Source: Chrysomallon squamiferum (taxonomy: Eukaryota; Mollusca; Gastropoda; Neomphalida; Peltospiridae). From it: a stretch of 30,000 nucleotides of DNA. Positions 13,771-22,868 of the stretch are shown here, in pieces. A program made the position numbers and the translations under genes. The DNA lies in the NCBI GenBank assembly GCA_012295275.1, contig CM022667.1, forward strand, positions 9,815,038-9,845,037, in the 5' to 3' direction. Under the pieces are notes generated by a model. It did no database searches. It was not told the origin of the DNA and saw nothing but the letters and a program-made list of their open reading frames with translations. The number at the start of each line of letters is the position of its first letter. Positions within the stretch are counted from its first letter, which is position 1.

Positions 13771-15433
13771 TATCTTGCTTACATCAGTATAGATTTGAAA
13801 AATCTGTTCTTCAGGTAAATCAGAAAGGATATGAACATCTTCTGGAAAAAGCTTTTGCACAGACAGTTTTGAATTCACAGAATGAAAACATCAGGTGAGA
13901 AATAGTATTATCTCCTACAGTTGCCCTTTTGTTTTCTGTCATGAACTTTATGCAGTAATATACATAAAAAAAAAAATAAAAAAAATAAAAATAAAACATT
14001 TGTTTATCCAAATTGTCTATAACTCGATGGCCTGACTGAGAAATAGTAATGTACTAAATAGAACAAGCTGTTGTATAGTTCACCTGCAGTGAGGGGGTCT
14101 GACTGTCACAGAGTTAGTCATAACTTTGATAACAAGCCTTTTTATATTATTTGTTTTCCATAAAAATAATAATATTAATAAAAAAGTGTAATTCTTTTAA
14201 AAAATGTTTTAATAACTTTTCAGATATGAAGCATTTGATTTCCATCCTGGATGCAGCAAATTGAGATGGAATGTTTAATTTTCTGAGAAAGAAAAAGATA
14301 TATATATATATATATAATCTTTAAAATAAAAAATGGTATAACTTTTCAGATATGAAGCGTTTGATTTCCATCGTGAATGCAGCAACCTGAGATGGGATCG
14401 ACTTTCTCTTCTGATAGACAGACTGCAGGAAGAGAGAAGACAGTTTGGGTTAGAAATTTTACTTGTCTCTTTAATCTGTTCACCACTGAAAAGGAGCAGT
14501 TTGAAGTAAACAGTCTACAGGCATAAAAATAGTGTATGAAACAAAATGATTATTGAAATCCCAAAAATTATCTTGACTGTAGTCAGTTATTCACCCAATT
14601 TTTCTCAAAGAAGAAACATTGGAGGATACAAAACATAATGAAGCACGTTCAATACTTTTAGTCTACATTTACTGCAGTCATTAGTATTTTTATTTCCCTT
14701 GGCCCCATAGTGACTGCTTTAAAAAATACAGTAAATTTTCAGTAAAGACAGAATCTGTGATGTATTGTTTCATATTTTAATTATTCCTGGGCATCATTTA
14801 CTTTTAACATGGTTAAAATATTTGCCTTAACATAATAATCACCTTGTGAATAAAGAGATTAGTTTTCATTTGATTTCAAGATAGTTTTCTATTTGATGTA
14901 TAGATTGTGAAAAACAATTTGGTTGTTCGTTTTAATTAAATTTTAAACTAATATTTTTGTTATATGTTAGGATATTATTGTTAAATATTGGCTGCCAGAC
15001 ACATAATGCACTTTTATTTTTGGTTTAATTTATTCAATATGATTTATAAATTTATTCTTAAGTAAAGGCTAGCAGACACACAGTATGTGTTTATTTTATT
15101 CCTTCTCTAGTTACTTCTTTGTCCAGAGAGACGGGAAAGTCTTGTCTCAGCAGTCAGGCACATTTCGGACAAACTGCATGGACTGCCTTGACCGGACCAA
15201 TGTTGTCCAGAGCATGCTGGCGAGAGAGGTCCTCAGAGAGCAGTTAGCAGTGAGCATTTTGTGTTTGTCACCTGCGTAGTGTTGATGATGATGTTGATAA
15301 TCATCATCATAATCTTTGTTTGTCCTGTTGTTTCAACATTTTCCTGTCTTTTGTTATTTCTGCCAAACATTTCCTGTCTGATACTTAGTTAGATCATCAT
15401 TCCTTTGTCTTGCTATAATAATAGTACTGGTAA

Positions 15434-15465
<32 letters not shown>

Positions 15466-16184
15466 AAAGACTTTTATAATAATTATAATCACTACTAATA
15501 ATTTTTGAAGCAATGTTTTTTGACACAAAACACAAATAGTTTGTTTAATGTTTGTTTGTGAGTGTATGTGCACATGCATTCATGTGTGTTTTATACAATT
15601 TTATTCCTTTTTAGGTGTCATTTTTGTGTTTTTGGCAGAAGATTATTATATAATTATTTTTTTAAATTATTACTGTTATTTTATTTATTTTTTATTTTTT
15701 TTATTTTTTATTTTTATTAAATTTTTTTACATTTTTTTATTTATTTATTTATTTATTTATCTATTTATTTATTTTTATTATTATTTATTTATTATTTTTT
15801 TATTTTTTGAGGAGGTGAAATTTATTAATGATTTATTCTGTTTTATTCACAGAGATTAGGGGTTCTAGAAAATGGTGAAACAATACAAAATGGCAGCACA
15901 TTTGATATGATCTACAAAAATGGTAATTGCATTTACAGTTTAATTTTATTTTTAATTATTATTACTACATGGGAAGATTATTTGCCTGTTTGCCTAACTA
16001 AAAACTAATTTGATATAAATAAAATTATAACACATACTTTCTGTTAAAACAGACTTTAAAGAAGATATATTAGCTTCAAGAAGCTCAGCGAAATAAAAAA
16101 ACAAATTAGAAGCAAATATATTTTATCAACCTACTTCTGTTGATTTGATATTCAGTATTTAATGCAGTCGCTGCATAAATACCA

Positions 16185-16232
<48 letters not shown>

Positions 16233-16603
16233 GCATGATGACAATGATTTGTACTAATTAACTATAAAAATGGGTGTAGATGTTGTTAAACATGAAAACT
16301 GTGGTTTGAATGTCTTTCAGTGTGGGCAGACCATGCAGACATTATTTCTAAGCAGTATGCAGGAACTGGTGCCTTGAAAACAGATTTCACAAGGTAACAC
16401 ACACATTTTCATTCACTGGTTTTAGAACTTGGGCATTAGGTGTGAGAAAGGTTAAAGTTTGGTACACTTTTAATAATTATTAATTTGGTTTATAGAAAAA
16501 AGTATGCTTCAAAATGGTTTTGTTATGACATCAGGTTAAACATTGCATAAATTTAATTAAGCTCTTAGGAGTCCTGTTACTGAATTAAAAAAAAAAAAAA
16601 AAA

Positions 16604-16643
<40 letters not shown>

Positions 16644-17795
16644 TACTATTTAATAAATACAGTGATAGTTTTTGTATCAGTTTATATATTTATATTGGAA
16701 TTTGAAAATATACTGATTAAGAAAAATGTATTACACAGTAAATGCATTGATTATTTTTAAACTTAATTTTTATACTGCAGTGTGGAAATTATTCCTTTAA
16801 AAATAAACTGAAAAAAAAAAAAAATTATGTTTTAAATTCATTGGTTATATATGATTAAATTTGGGGCATTTTTCATTGCAATGGAATCTGACAACTTCAT
16901 AATGTGAATCGGATATTTCTGTTGTTAGGATTAAAGTTTCTTCAGTCAGAATACTCTTTATGTTTCCAGAACAGGAAAACGAACAACCACTGGCTTGATG
17001 ATGGATGGCATCAATTCACTGATCAGATATTTCAAAAACAACTTCCAGGATGGTTTCAGACAAGTATGTCATTTTGTAAAGTACTGGCTATTTTTGATAA
17101 TTATATAAAAGGACATTTGTAGATTACCTCTGTAAAACAAGCTTTGAGTGTTTTTCCCAATCAAAATGAAGACCGAATGGTAAAAAAACAAAAACATTAG
17201 AACTTGACTGTTGTCAGATTTTGTCATTATTTTTTTATGTTTTGGGGTAACAAAACATACCTCATTTTTCAGTCCAGTTAAATTTGAAATAAGCATGGTA
17301 GTAATAATAATAAAAATAATAATATTAATAGTTATCATTTTTCTTCTTCTATTTTTTTCCCCAGGATGCAATAGACTTGTTGCTAGGCAACCACATTGTG
17401 GAAGAGTCTGAAGGGATATTAGAGCCCTCACCACTCAAAGTGGAGCGAGATTGGAAATATTACGCAGTAAGCAATGTTAATACAAACTGAATACTTCTCA
17501 AAATAATCGAAACTGAACATTTTTGAACAGTTTGTAGTTTTCCCAGGTCCTAGTGTCAAAATTAATGTTAAAATTAATTTAAAAAAAAAAAAAAAAAAAA
17601 AATTATAAATTATACAAAACTACCTGCTCTAGACAACAAAGAAACAGACTAAATTATTTAGTAAATATGTCTAAATATTTTCAGGTGGTTGTTTATAGAT
17701 GACACTATTTCATAATAATAAAGTGTAACATACAGACAGACTAAATATTTTCATTTGGATAGTTTAGGGACACTTTATGGATAAAGTAATAATAA

Positions 17796-17826
<31 letters not shown>

Positions 17827-18868
17827 ACAATTAAGAGACTAAATACATTTAAAGATTTTTCTGTGGCTATTCATAGACACTAATCTTTTCTAAATAATAA
17901 AGTATAACAATAATGAACTCAATAAGCTACTTTTTATGCTCTTTGCTTTGTAATATAATTATGCACAAATACTGAGTTGAATCCAAATAACACACTATCT
18001 TTTTAAGTGACATTCAGAGACAATAGTTAGATAGGCATATTCAACCACAAGTCATGTCTCATTTCAGAATAATTATATACTTAATACATTTCTGTCACAT
18101 ATAGTGAAACCATGTGAAAAATGCTCTGAACTTTTTGTTCGAATGCAGTATTATAAAATGAAAAACTTGAATAATTGTTCAAGTGATTTAAAAAAAATGT
18201 TTGTGTTATTATTACATTTTGTTGTTTTATATCTTCAGATACCAGTTATATTTCTGATTGCCATGGCAATGTTTGTCATCAGTATTCTGCTGCCAGATGG
18301 TAAACTGTTTTTTAGTTTTTCCTAAGAAGCATTTTGATAAAATAAATGATTCTGAACATCAAGTATTTCTAATTTGTCAGTGAAATATCTCATTAACTCA
18401 AATTTTAAGATTTCTTTTTATTATGCAAAAATGTGACGCACATATTTTATTTAATATCATTCATCTATTACTTTTATCATCATCATAATCTTTTTATTAT
18501 TATATTACTGTTATTAGATCATCCGTGTCATCATCATTATTCTCTTATTATTATTGTTATCAACATCATTATCAGTATTATCATCACTATCATTATGATC
18601 ATCAGTATCATTATCATCAGTATCACTTACCATTATAATCATTATTATCATTATTTTTATATTATAATCATCATTATGATAATCATTATCATTGTTTTAT
18701 CATCAGTGTGATTATCATTATTCATTTTCAGAACACTTCACAGAAAATATGATGTACATTCTGTTCTGGGGGGCAGCTTCTGCGATATCCCTAGCGGTCA
18801 TCGTGACCTATGGACAGGAGTTTGTTGACCAGCCTCGTCTAACTCAGGCCAAAGTGAAAATGGATTAG
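4432..18868 (+). CDS. SACM1L: SACM1L orthologue, phosphatidylinositol-phosphate phosphatase SAC1 (18 coding exons)
   Basis: Family knowledge: SAC1 is an integral ER/Golgi membrane phosphatase that removes phosphate mainly from PI4P and acts in lipid exchange at membrane contacts. Seen: joined exons are 4432-4481 (candidate), 7206-7303, 7814-7891, 8471-8598, 9157-9306, 11875-11965, 12274-12461, 13142-13228, 13412-13480, 13815-13894, 14350-14448, 15111-15249, 15853-15922, 16321-16393, 16970-17063, 17365-17466, 18239-18299 and 18732-18868. They total 1794 nt with all phases compatible, giving 597 residues against 587 in human SAC1, colinear with it throughout. The SAC N-domain spans roughly residues 18-180 and the catalytic domain to about 520, with the CX5RT loop at C395-T402. 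Two membrane segments lie near 533-551 and 559-579, and the tail ends KVKMD. No frameshift or premature stop is seen. Exon 1 is the only uncertain part. Confidence 0.95.
4482..7205 (+). other. SACM1L intron 1 (if exon 1 is correct)
   Basis: AT-rich non-coding DNA. It holds A-runs near 4624-4647, 4826-4838 and 4982-5003, an (AAT)n run near 4902-4929, a TTA/CTA triplet run near 5575-5640, and otherwise unique sequence. Open frames at 5460-5798 and 5898-6161 (+) and 6297-6623 (-) show no recognisable family. Confidence 0.5.
7206..7303 (+). CDS. SACM1L: SACM1L exon 2, start of SAC N-domain
   Basis: Encodes about residues 17-50, with [19 protein letters not shown] and TQEISLT matching HITPEKF, DDGADDVLTIDR and the following strand of human SAC1. 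The acceptor is a T-rich tract ending TTTTTCAG; the donor is GTACAT. The exon enters in phase 2 and leaves in phase 1. Confidence 0.95.
7404..7755. repeat. 58-bp minisatellite in SACM1L intron 2
   Basis: Units begin ATGTAAAAGTGTTTATTATT and include TAATGTACTTCCAAGTGATAC. Starts at 7404, 7462, 7564, 7622, 7680 and 7737 give 57-58 bp spacing, with one shorter diverged unit between 7512 and 7563. The two units starting at 7564 and 7622 are almost identical; outer copies are more diverged. Confidence 0.9.
7814..7891 (+). CDS. SACM1L: SACM1L exon 3
   Basis: Encodes about residues 50-76 including [19 protein letters not shown], matching the PPSAVTRPIFGILGTIHL stretch of human SAC1. The acceptor is TTTGTTTCAG. 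The donor GTTCGT has T at +3, weaker than usual, but the next exon restores VAGPYL in frame. Confidence 0.95.
8471..8598 (+). CDS. SACM1L: SACM1L exon 4
   Basis: Encodes about residues 76-118. It contains [18 protein letters not shown], near-identical to [17 protein letters not shown] of human SAC1, then SYKRTVFHL. The acceptor is TGTATCCAG and the donor GTAAAT; it leaves in phase 0. A long imperfect AAT/AGC repeat starts about 27 bp after the donor. Confidence 0.97.
8625..8825. repeat. Imperfect AAT/AGC/AAC triplet repeat, intron 4
   Basis: AATAAT interspersed with AGCAAT and AACAAC units. It explains isoleucine- and leucine-rich open frames on both strands. Confidence 0.9.
9157..9306 (+). 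CDS. SACM1L: SACM1L exon 5
   Basis: Exactly 50 codons, about residues 119-168. [20 protein letters not shown] matches the [20 protein letters not shown] signature of the SAC N-terminal subdomain. The acceptor is TTTTTCATAG behind a TTTTA run; the donor is GTAAGA. Confidence 0.97.
9307..11874 (+). other. SACM1L intron 5
   Basis: About 2.57 kb of AT-rich DNA. A GATA run lies near 9655-9701 and a short ATT run near 11385-11412. A CCCCAAA/TTTGGGG inverted repeat sits at 10482-10498, followed by a G-run. No coding or RNA feature is recognised. Confidence 0.75.
11875..11965 (+). CDS. SACM1L: SACM1L exon 6
   Basis: Encodes about residues 169-199, beginning [15 protein letters not shown], nearly identical to [15 protein letters not shown] of human SAC1, and ending in CLPVVL. 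The acceptor is TTTTCCAG and the donor GTTGTA, again with T at +3. It follows the longest intron after intron 1 (about 2.57 kb). Confidence 0.96.
12028..12062. repeat. (CA)n microsatellite, intron 6
   Basis: About 17 CA units, followed by looser CACATA-rich sequence to about 12100. Confidence 0.95.
12274..12461 (+). CDS. SACM1L: SACM1L exon 7
   Basis: The largest coding exon, about residues 199-261. [30 protein letters not shown] and [13 protein letters not shown] match the human protein closely. The acceptor is ACAAAAG with only a short pyrimidine stretch upstream. The donor is GTACAT, and the exon leaves in phase 0. Confidence 0.96.
12849..13045. repeat. AT, TATG and CA compound microsatellite, intron 7
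   Basis: AT units, then about 11 TATG units (12863-12906), then interrupted CA/CATA units to about 13040. Confidence 0.95.
13142..13228 (+). CDS. SACM1L: SACM1L exon 8
   Basis: 29 codons, about residues 262-290. [16 protein letters not shown] is a SAC-domain hallmark (TRGSIPVFWSQRPNLK in human). The acceptor is TTTTTCAG; the donor is a strong GTGAGT. Confidence 0.97.
13412..13480 (+). CDS. SACM1L: SACM1L exon 9
   Basis: 23 codons, about residues 291-313. [19 protein letters not shown] aligns with MDGFQRHFDSQVIIYGKQV of human SAC1. The acceptor is TTTTCAG and the donor GTGAGT; phase is 0 on both sides. Confidence 0.97.
13736..13767. repeat. (CA)n microsatellite, intron 9
   Basis: About 15 CA units, ending about 45 bp before the exon 10 acceptor. 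Confidence 0.95.
13815..13894 (+). CDS. SACM1L: SACM1L exon 10
   Basis: About residues 314-340. [18 protein letters not shown] aligns with INQKGSEKPLEQTFATMV of human SAC1. The acceptor is TTCTTCAG and the donor GTGAGA. It leaves in phase 2 with the first two bases of an arginine codon. Confidence 0.95.
14224..14280 (+). pseudogene. Broken partial duplicate of SACM1L exon 11
   Basis: This stretch, with the TAACTTTTCAG acceptor before it, repeats the first about 53 bp of exon 11 located 126 bp downstream, with roughly half a dozen substitutions. Read in the phase set by exon 10 it gives [18 protein letters not shown] and then a stop. The second half of the exon and a usable donor are missing, so it cannot substitute for exon 11. 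It is best read as a relic of a partial tandem duplication. Confidence 0.85.
14350..14448 (+). CDS. SACM1L: SACM1L exon 11
   Basis: About residues 340-373. [19 protein letters not shown] aligns with YIAFDFHKECKNMRWDRLS of human SAC1. The acceptor is ACTTTTCAG, shared with the upstream relic. The donor GTTAGA has T at +3; the exon leaves in phase 2. Confidence 0.96.
15111..15249 (+). CDS. SACM1L: SACM1L exon 12, catalytic CX5RT loop
   Basis: About residues 373-419. [20 protein letters not shown] contains the P-loop C-M-D-C-L-D-R-T. The nucleophile would be C395, equivalent to C389 of human SAC1, with R401 and T402 completing the motif, so the enzyme is predicted active. The acceptor is TTCTCTAG; the donor is GTGAGC. 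Confidence 0.98.
15650..15805. repeat. TTTA-rich tract, intron 12
   Basis: T-rich sequence with runs of TTTA, about 50 bp before the exon 13 acceptor. It may double as an extended pyrimidine tract. Confidence 0.85.
15853..15922 (+). CDS. SACM1L: SACM1L exon 13
   Basis: About residues 420-443. RLGVL starts it and FDMIYKN ends it, matching RLGVL and FEKIYKN of human SAC1; the middle is less conserved. The acceptor is TTATTCACAG after a TTTA-rich tract and the donor is GTAATT. Confidence 0.94.
16186..16232. repeat. (ATT)n microsatellite, intron 13
   Basis: About 15 ATT units. Related AAT units occur at 16605-16641 in the next intron. Confidence 0.95.
16321..16393 (+). CDS. SACM1L: SACM1L exon 14
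   Basis: About residues 443-467. [15 protein letters not shown] is nearly identical to [15 protein letters not shown] of human SAC1. The acceptor is TGTCTTTCAG and the donor GTAACA; it leaves in phase 2. Confidence 0.97.
16970..17063 (+). CDS. SACM1L: SACM1L exon 15
   Basis: About residues 467-498. TGKRT, then [20 protein letters not shown], aligns with [20 protein letters not shown] of human SAC1. The acceptor is TGTTTCCAG and the donor GTATGT; it leaves in phase 0. Confidence 0.97.
17365..17466 (+). CDS. SACM1L: SACM1L exon 16
   Basis: 34 codons, about residues 499-532. [10 protein letters not shown] matches DSIDLFLGNY, and ERDWKYYA matches PRDWKFLA just before the first membrane segment of human SAC1. 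The acceptor is TTTCCCCAG and the donor GTAAGC. Confidence 0.96.
17467..18238 (+). other. SACM1L intron 16
   Basis: A-run near 17580-17601 and (AAAT)n near 17798-17826. Loosely repeated phrases such as ACAGACTAAAT and TTTAGTAAAT suggest an old, decayed tandem repeat. No gene is seen. Confidence 0.6.
18239..18299 (+). CDS. SACM1L: SACM1L exon 17, first membrane segment
   Basis: About residues 533-553. [20 protein letters not shown] is a continuous hydrophobic stretch at the place of the first transmembrane helix of SAC1. The acceptor is TATCTTCAG and the donor GTAAAC. The match to human is by position and hydrophobicity more than identity. Confidence 0.93.
18473..18722. repeat. Imperfect ATC/ATT triplet repeat, intron 17
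   Basis: About 250 bp of mixed ATC, ATT and GTT triplets ending just before the exon 18 acceptor. It accounts for an isoleucine-rich open frame at 18433-18711. Confidence 0.9.
18732..18868 (+). CDS. SACM1L: SACM1L exon 18, second membrane segment, KxKxx tail and stop
   Basis: About residues 553-597 ending [22 protein letters not shown] is the second membrane helix (YVLFWGVASIGTFFIILY in human). EFVDQPRL matches DFVDAPRL, and the C-terminus is KVKMD (KEKID in human), a dilysine COPI-retrieval form. The acceptor is TTCATTTTCAG after a long ATC/ATT repeat. Confidence 0.97.
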
Positions 18869-19660
18869 CTATATGAACGGGGTATTTTCATTGTCTGAGG
18901 AAGAAGTGTGTCTTTCTAAATGTGGCCTGTGTATGTCTCTGTTTGTCTGCTGTTTGACAAGATTCTGTTTCAAATCTTAACTTGTGTTATTTAAGACTAG
19001 TTGTGTTCGACTGAAAAGATTTTTAAATGACGTTTCACAATAAAAAAAAAAACCCACCCAAAAAAAAAAAAAAAATCGTTTTGAAACAAACTTCAGTTTG
19101 AGAAAAGTTTAATCTGAAACAAGATTAGAGTTGTTCAGATTTTGTTTCCCTAAGATAAACTTCATGTGGTGTATGTTTCAGTTTATCTTGTGCAAATGTT
19201 TTGCCTGAATTAGTTAAGTTTTTGTTTTTTTCTCCAGTCAAAGAATTATGCCAGTGAATGGATATATTTCACAGAGAACAATGAATTATTATATATGTTA
19301 CCTACATATAAAGTGAAATTTTTATTTCAAATTAAAACCCACACCAGTAAAAACCATCGATTGTTGAGAAAGATTTAATATCACTCCATACTGAATAATC
19401 AACAATTTGAAAAGTCGGGGAAATGTATCACTGTAATTATATTTGAATATATATAATGAGTACATACATGCATGTGTGTGTGTGTGTCTGTGTGCATGTG
19501 TATTGAGTATGTACATACATGTATGCTTGTTTGCTTGAATATACATAAGAAAAATGTAGAGATTATGATAAAGAAAAATGAATATTTGCTTAACTGCATA
19601 ACCACAAACGAGACCTAATCCTTGTATTTAATGTGCACATACTGTATATACTCATATGTA

Positions 19661-19666
19661 AATAAA
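19661..19666 (+). promoter_or_regulatory. Candidate SACM1L poly(A) signal
   Basis: AATAAA followed directly by CAAATGTGTTGTTAAT, a GT-rich downstream element, giving a 3' UTR of about 0.8 kb. An earlier AATAAA at 19039 sits in an A-run and is less convincing. Confidence 0.35.
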
Positions 19667-19686
19667 CAAATGTGTTGTTAATTTAT

Positions 19687-19720
<34 letters not shown>

Positions 19721-19934
19721 CAGTACACTTTGTAACACGCATGGGCATCCCAGCCCTGTGCATGATGTCACACTAATGTTAATTGTAACTTGTTATAATT
19801 TTCTTCATTCATTCAAATATTCACAAGCACAATTTTAAAGCAGTCGAATAATAAATGTATTTATTGGTGATTGTTTTAAACAGACCAGGTACAAAGACCA
19901 GCTGCTTTAAAGTGTAAGTGTGAGAGAGTGAGTG

Positions 19935-19974
19935 AGTGTGTGTGTCTGTCTTTCTGTCTCTGTGTCTGTGTGTG

Positions 19975-20026
<52 letters not shown>

Positions 20027-20060
20027 TGTGTGCATGCGTGTGTCTGTGTCTGTGTGTCCC
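19935..20060. repeat. (GT)n microsatellite
   Basis: GT and TCTG units with a clean GT core near 19983-20025. Confidence 0.95.
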
Positions 20061-21071
20061 ATTGCATTACCAAATCTTGGGAGATGTTTGTAGATAAATT
20101 TATGTATAATGTACAGTTAAATAGATACAATATATAATTTAAATTTGTACATCGATATCACAAATATGCAATAGTATCCATTTCAAGAAGTGTAAATATT
20201 TTAGTGTTTAAAGAATTCTGATAGATGTGTGTGTACATGAGTGCATGTGTGTGTACAATAAGGAAAAACATAATAGCAGATTAATGTATACCTGTACTAC
20301 ATGTATTTAATTTTATGAATGGAGTTGGGTTAGATGTATTATTTTTATTATTTTTTTAAATTTTTATGGGTGGAAGTAGGTTTACAGTAGAAAAATATTG
20401 TCATTTTAAATAAACCTTACCTGAATACCCCCCCACACACACATATATTTAAATTCTATCTACCTAAGTACTTCATACATATATTATTTTTTTTCTTTTT
20501 CACTATTAACTACTTTTATTATTAATATTAGTTTTTGCAGTTACCATTTATTACATTTATTTATTTTTTTTTTTTTATTAAATTTGTTCTGATTGATTTT
20601 CATTCATTATGATTATTTCCATGATAATAATAAAATAAAAAAATAAAATATTAATTTCAATATAATTATATATATGGATTTTAAAATAATTAGAAAATTG
20701 TGCAATATTAAAATTTGGGGTCCAGTTATGAGGTCAGTGTTTTAATGTTCTGTAATTGATACATATCAAATCATGTAAAAAATGTATAATAATATTAAAA
20801 GAAAAAAAAAAAAAATTATGTATGATAATAATAAAGTGTATATACATGTATTATGTTTGTCATAGTTAGTTCATGACATTTATAGAATTTGTTAAATGTT
20901 CATACTTTGTGATGAAATATACAAATAGAGCAGGTTTGTTTCTGTTGTTGTTTTTTTTGCAGGGGGCAGTTTGTGGTTGTTTTTATTTTTTTACTTACAT
21001 TGATAAAATTATGTATTCATATATAATACATACACACAAATAAAATAAATGAAAAATATTGAAAATATATT

Positions 21072-21077
21072 TTTATT
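21072..21077 (-). promoter_or_regulatory. Candidate TMEM231 poly(A) signal
   Basis: On the minus strand this is AATAAA, with a GT-rich TTTGTGTGTATG about 40 nt further downstream. It would give TMEM231 a 3' UTR of about 1.6 kb. Other sites are possible. Confidence 0.25.
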
Positions 21078-22702
21078 GTACAATTTTGAGAACTAAGATA
21101 ATTTACAGATACAAATACTTATGTATGTGTGTTTATGTATGTATGTTTGTATATATGTATACGAGCCAACAATTTTTTTACAAAATGTTTTTAATATTGA
21201 TGTAAATATGTTTTCTTCATATGGTGACAAAGCCTGCAATGACTGCAAAAATGGATACAAACGGTCTAATTTTATATATAATTTTTTGACAACAGTTGAT
21301 ATCACACAACCTTCCAGGTAGCACTGGTGAGAAAAAAAAAAAAGAGATATAAAATAGAAATCATTTATGAATTTGTAACGTCTGTCCCAGTTTGTAATAT
21401 TAGTCAGATCTTCTAAGCACATACACTGCAGTGGAGAATGAAATCGTAACAAAATGGAGATGATGATACAAGAAAAATGACTATTTGCTCAACTCCAAAC
21501 TCCCACAATGTGCATTTCATGTACATGTCCATATATGATCAGTAACACACACACATACACACACACAGATAACAACTGGTTAGTTTCTTAAGAATAACAG
21601 CTTTGTCCTGTGAAGGTGAGAATGGCCAGATGCAGTGTGGCAGCGTGTGTGTAAAACAGGCCATTCAAACTGAGCATGATAAAGCTGATAACTTAAGACT
21701 GTTATCAGTTACTTCTGTTATTCTGCAAAGCTGAATGGTAAAAAAAAAAAAAAAAAAATATTAACTGTTTTACATCTCATACTGATTTCATTGTCAAGTA
21801 ATTTATAGAAGTAACATAGTTCTATCCCATAAAGCTATATTTATGGTCAGTGTCTGAAAATGTAGAAATTAATCTGTTTATCTTGCCACTGCATACAGTG
21901 AAGGCAAAAAAAAAAAAAAAAATAATAATAATAATAATAAAATTTGTATCTATGTACATACAAATTTTAAATGCTACAAGAATATAAAATGAAAGTAACT
22001 AGAAATAAAATTTAAATAATACTTGATATGTTTGCTGTGATGTATGATAATGACGTTATTTAGATACATTATGTAACCACCAACTGTAAAAAGATGAATT
22101 TATAAAGTAAATATACACACAATTATATTTTCAAAAATGAATAATTTTAAGTACAACTTACAAAATAAAATTAAAAAAAAAAAAAAATTGGCTCAAAATA
22201 ATAAATTAATAAATAAAACTAACTGAATAAACTAATAAAAGTAAAAATTGATGCTGTAATAGTAAGTATAACTGAAGAACATAATTATTTTAAATGGAAT
22301 TTTTAATATTAATGCAGTTTTAAATTGAAATAATATTTAAATTAATGTAGTTCCAAAAAAAAAAAAAAAAAAACCTTCAGAACATTATATCAGTCTTAGT
22401 GAAATGAATTAAGAAATAATATCTCAAAAGTGAGATTTAAAAACCATTTTTTAATTTTAATGTTCTTAATGATTTTATCAGTAAAAACATAACAAAAACA
22501 AAACCACAAAATAAAACAAACGCATGGATAGAATTTTCAAAAACAAACTCTACAATACATATAAAAATAATTCTAATAAAACATGATAATTATCTCTGAA
22601 GAAAATTAAAAAAAAAATAATTTTGCTGATATCGTGGACGGATAATAATAATAATAAAAAAATAAATTAAAATATGTCTTTGTTTATAAACCTAACAAGC
22701 AT

Positions 22703-22868
22703 CTAGCCAAACTTCTTGTCATCTAATGGACTGACAACAGTTGTTAGAACGAGCTGGTTCTGGAAAATAAATAGTTTGACTCTCTCCATCACGAATAAAA
22801 AGAGGAGGAGGACGGGCAAATACTGGATCCATCCCCACTTGATGAGGTACCAGAATCCAGGTGTGTAG
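22703..22868 (-). CDS. TMEM231: TMEM231 terminal coding exon
   Basis: Encodes 54 residues plus TAG. YTPGFWYLIKWGWIQYL leads into the C-terminal membrane helix VLLLFLFVMERVKLFIFQNQ, matching [20 protein letters not shown] of human TMEM231. The tail ends SPLDDKKFG and is shorter than the human tail. The acceptor (minus) is CCTGTTCAG. Confidence 0.96.

Larger units (their letters stand above)
18869..22702. other. Region between convergent stop codons, holding both 3' UTRs
   Basis: No coding exon is recognised in this 3.8 kb. It contains candidate poly(A) signals for both genes, GT and CA microsatellites, and many A-runs. Where one transcript ends and the other begins cannot be set from sequence alone; the transcripts could overlap. 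An open frame at 21093-21452 (-) has no family resemblance. Confidence 0.7.

Noticed and set aside
21093-21452. 119-codon open frame on the minus strand between the two genes.
   Set aside because: The C-terminal part is translated TATG/TACA repeat and the rest has no family resemblance; more likely TMEM231 3' UTR.
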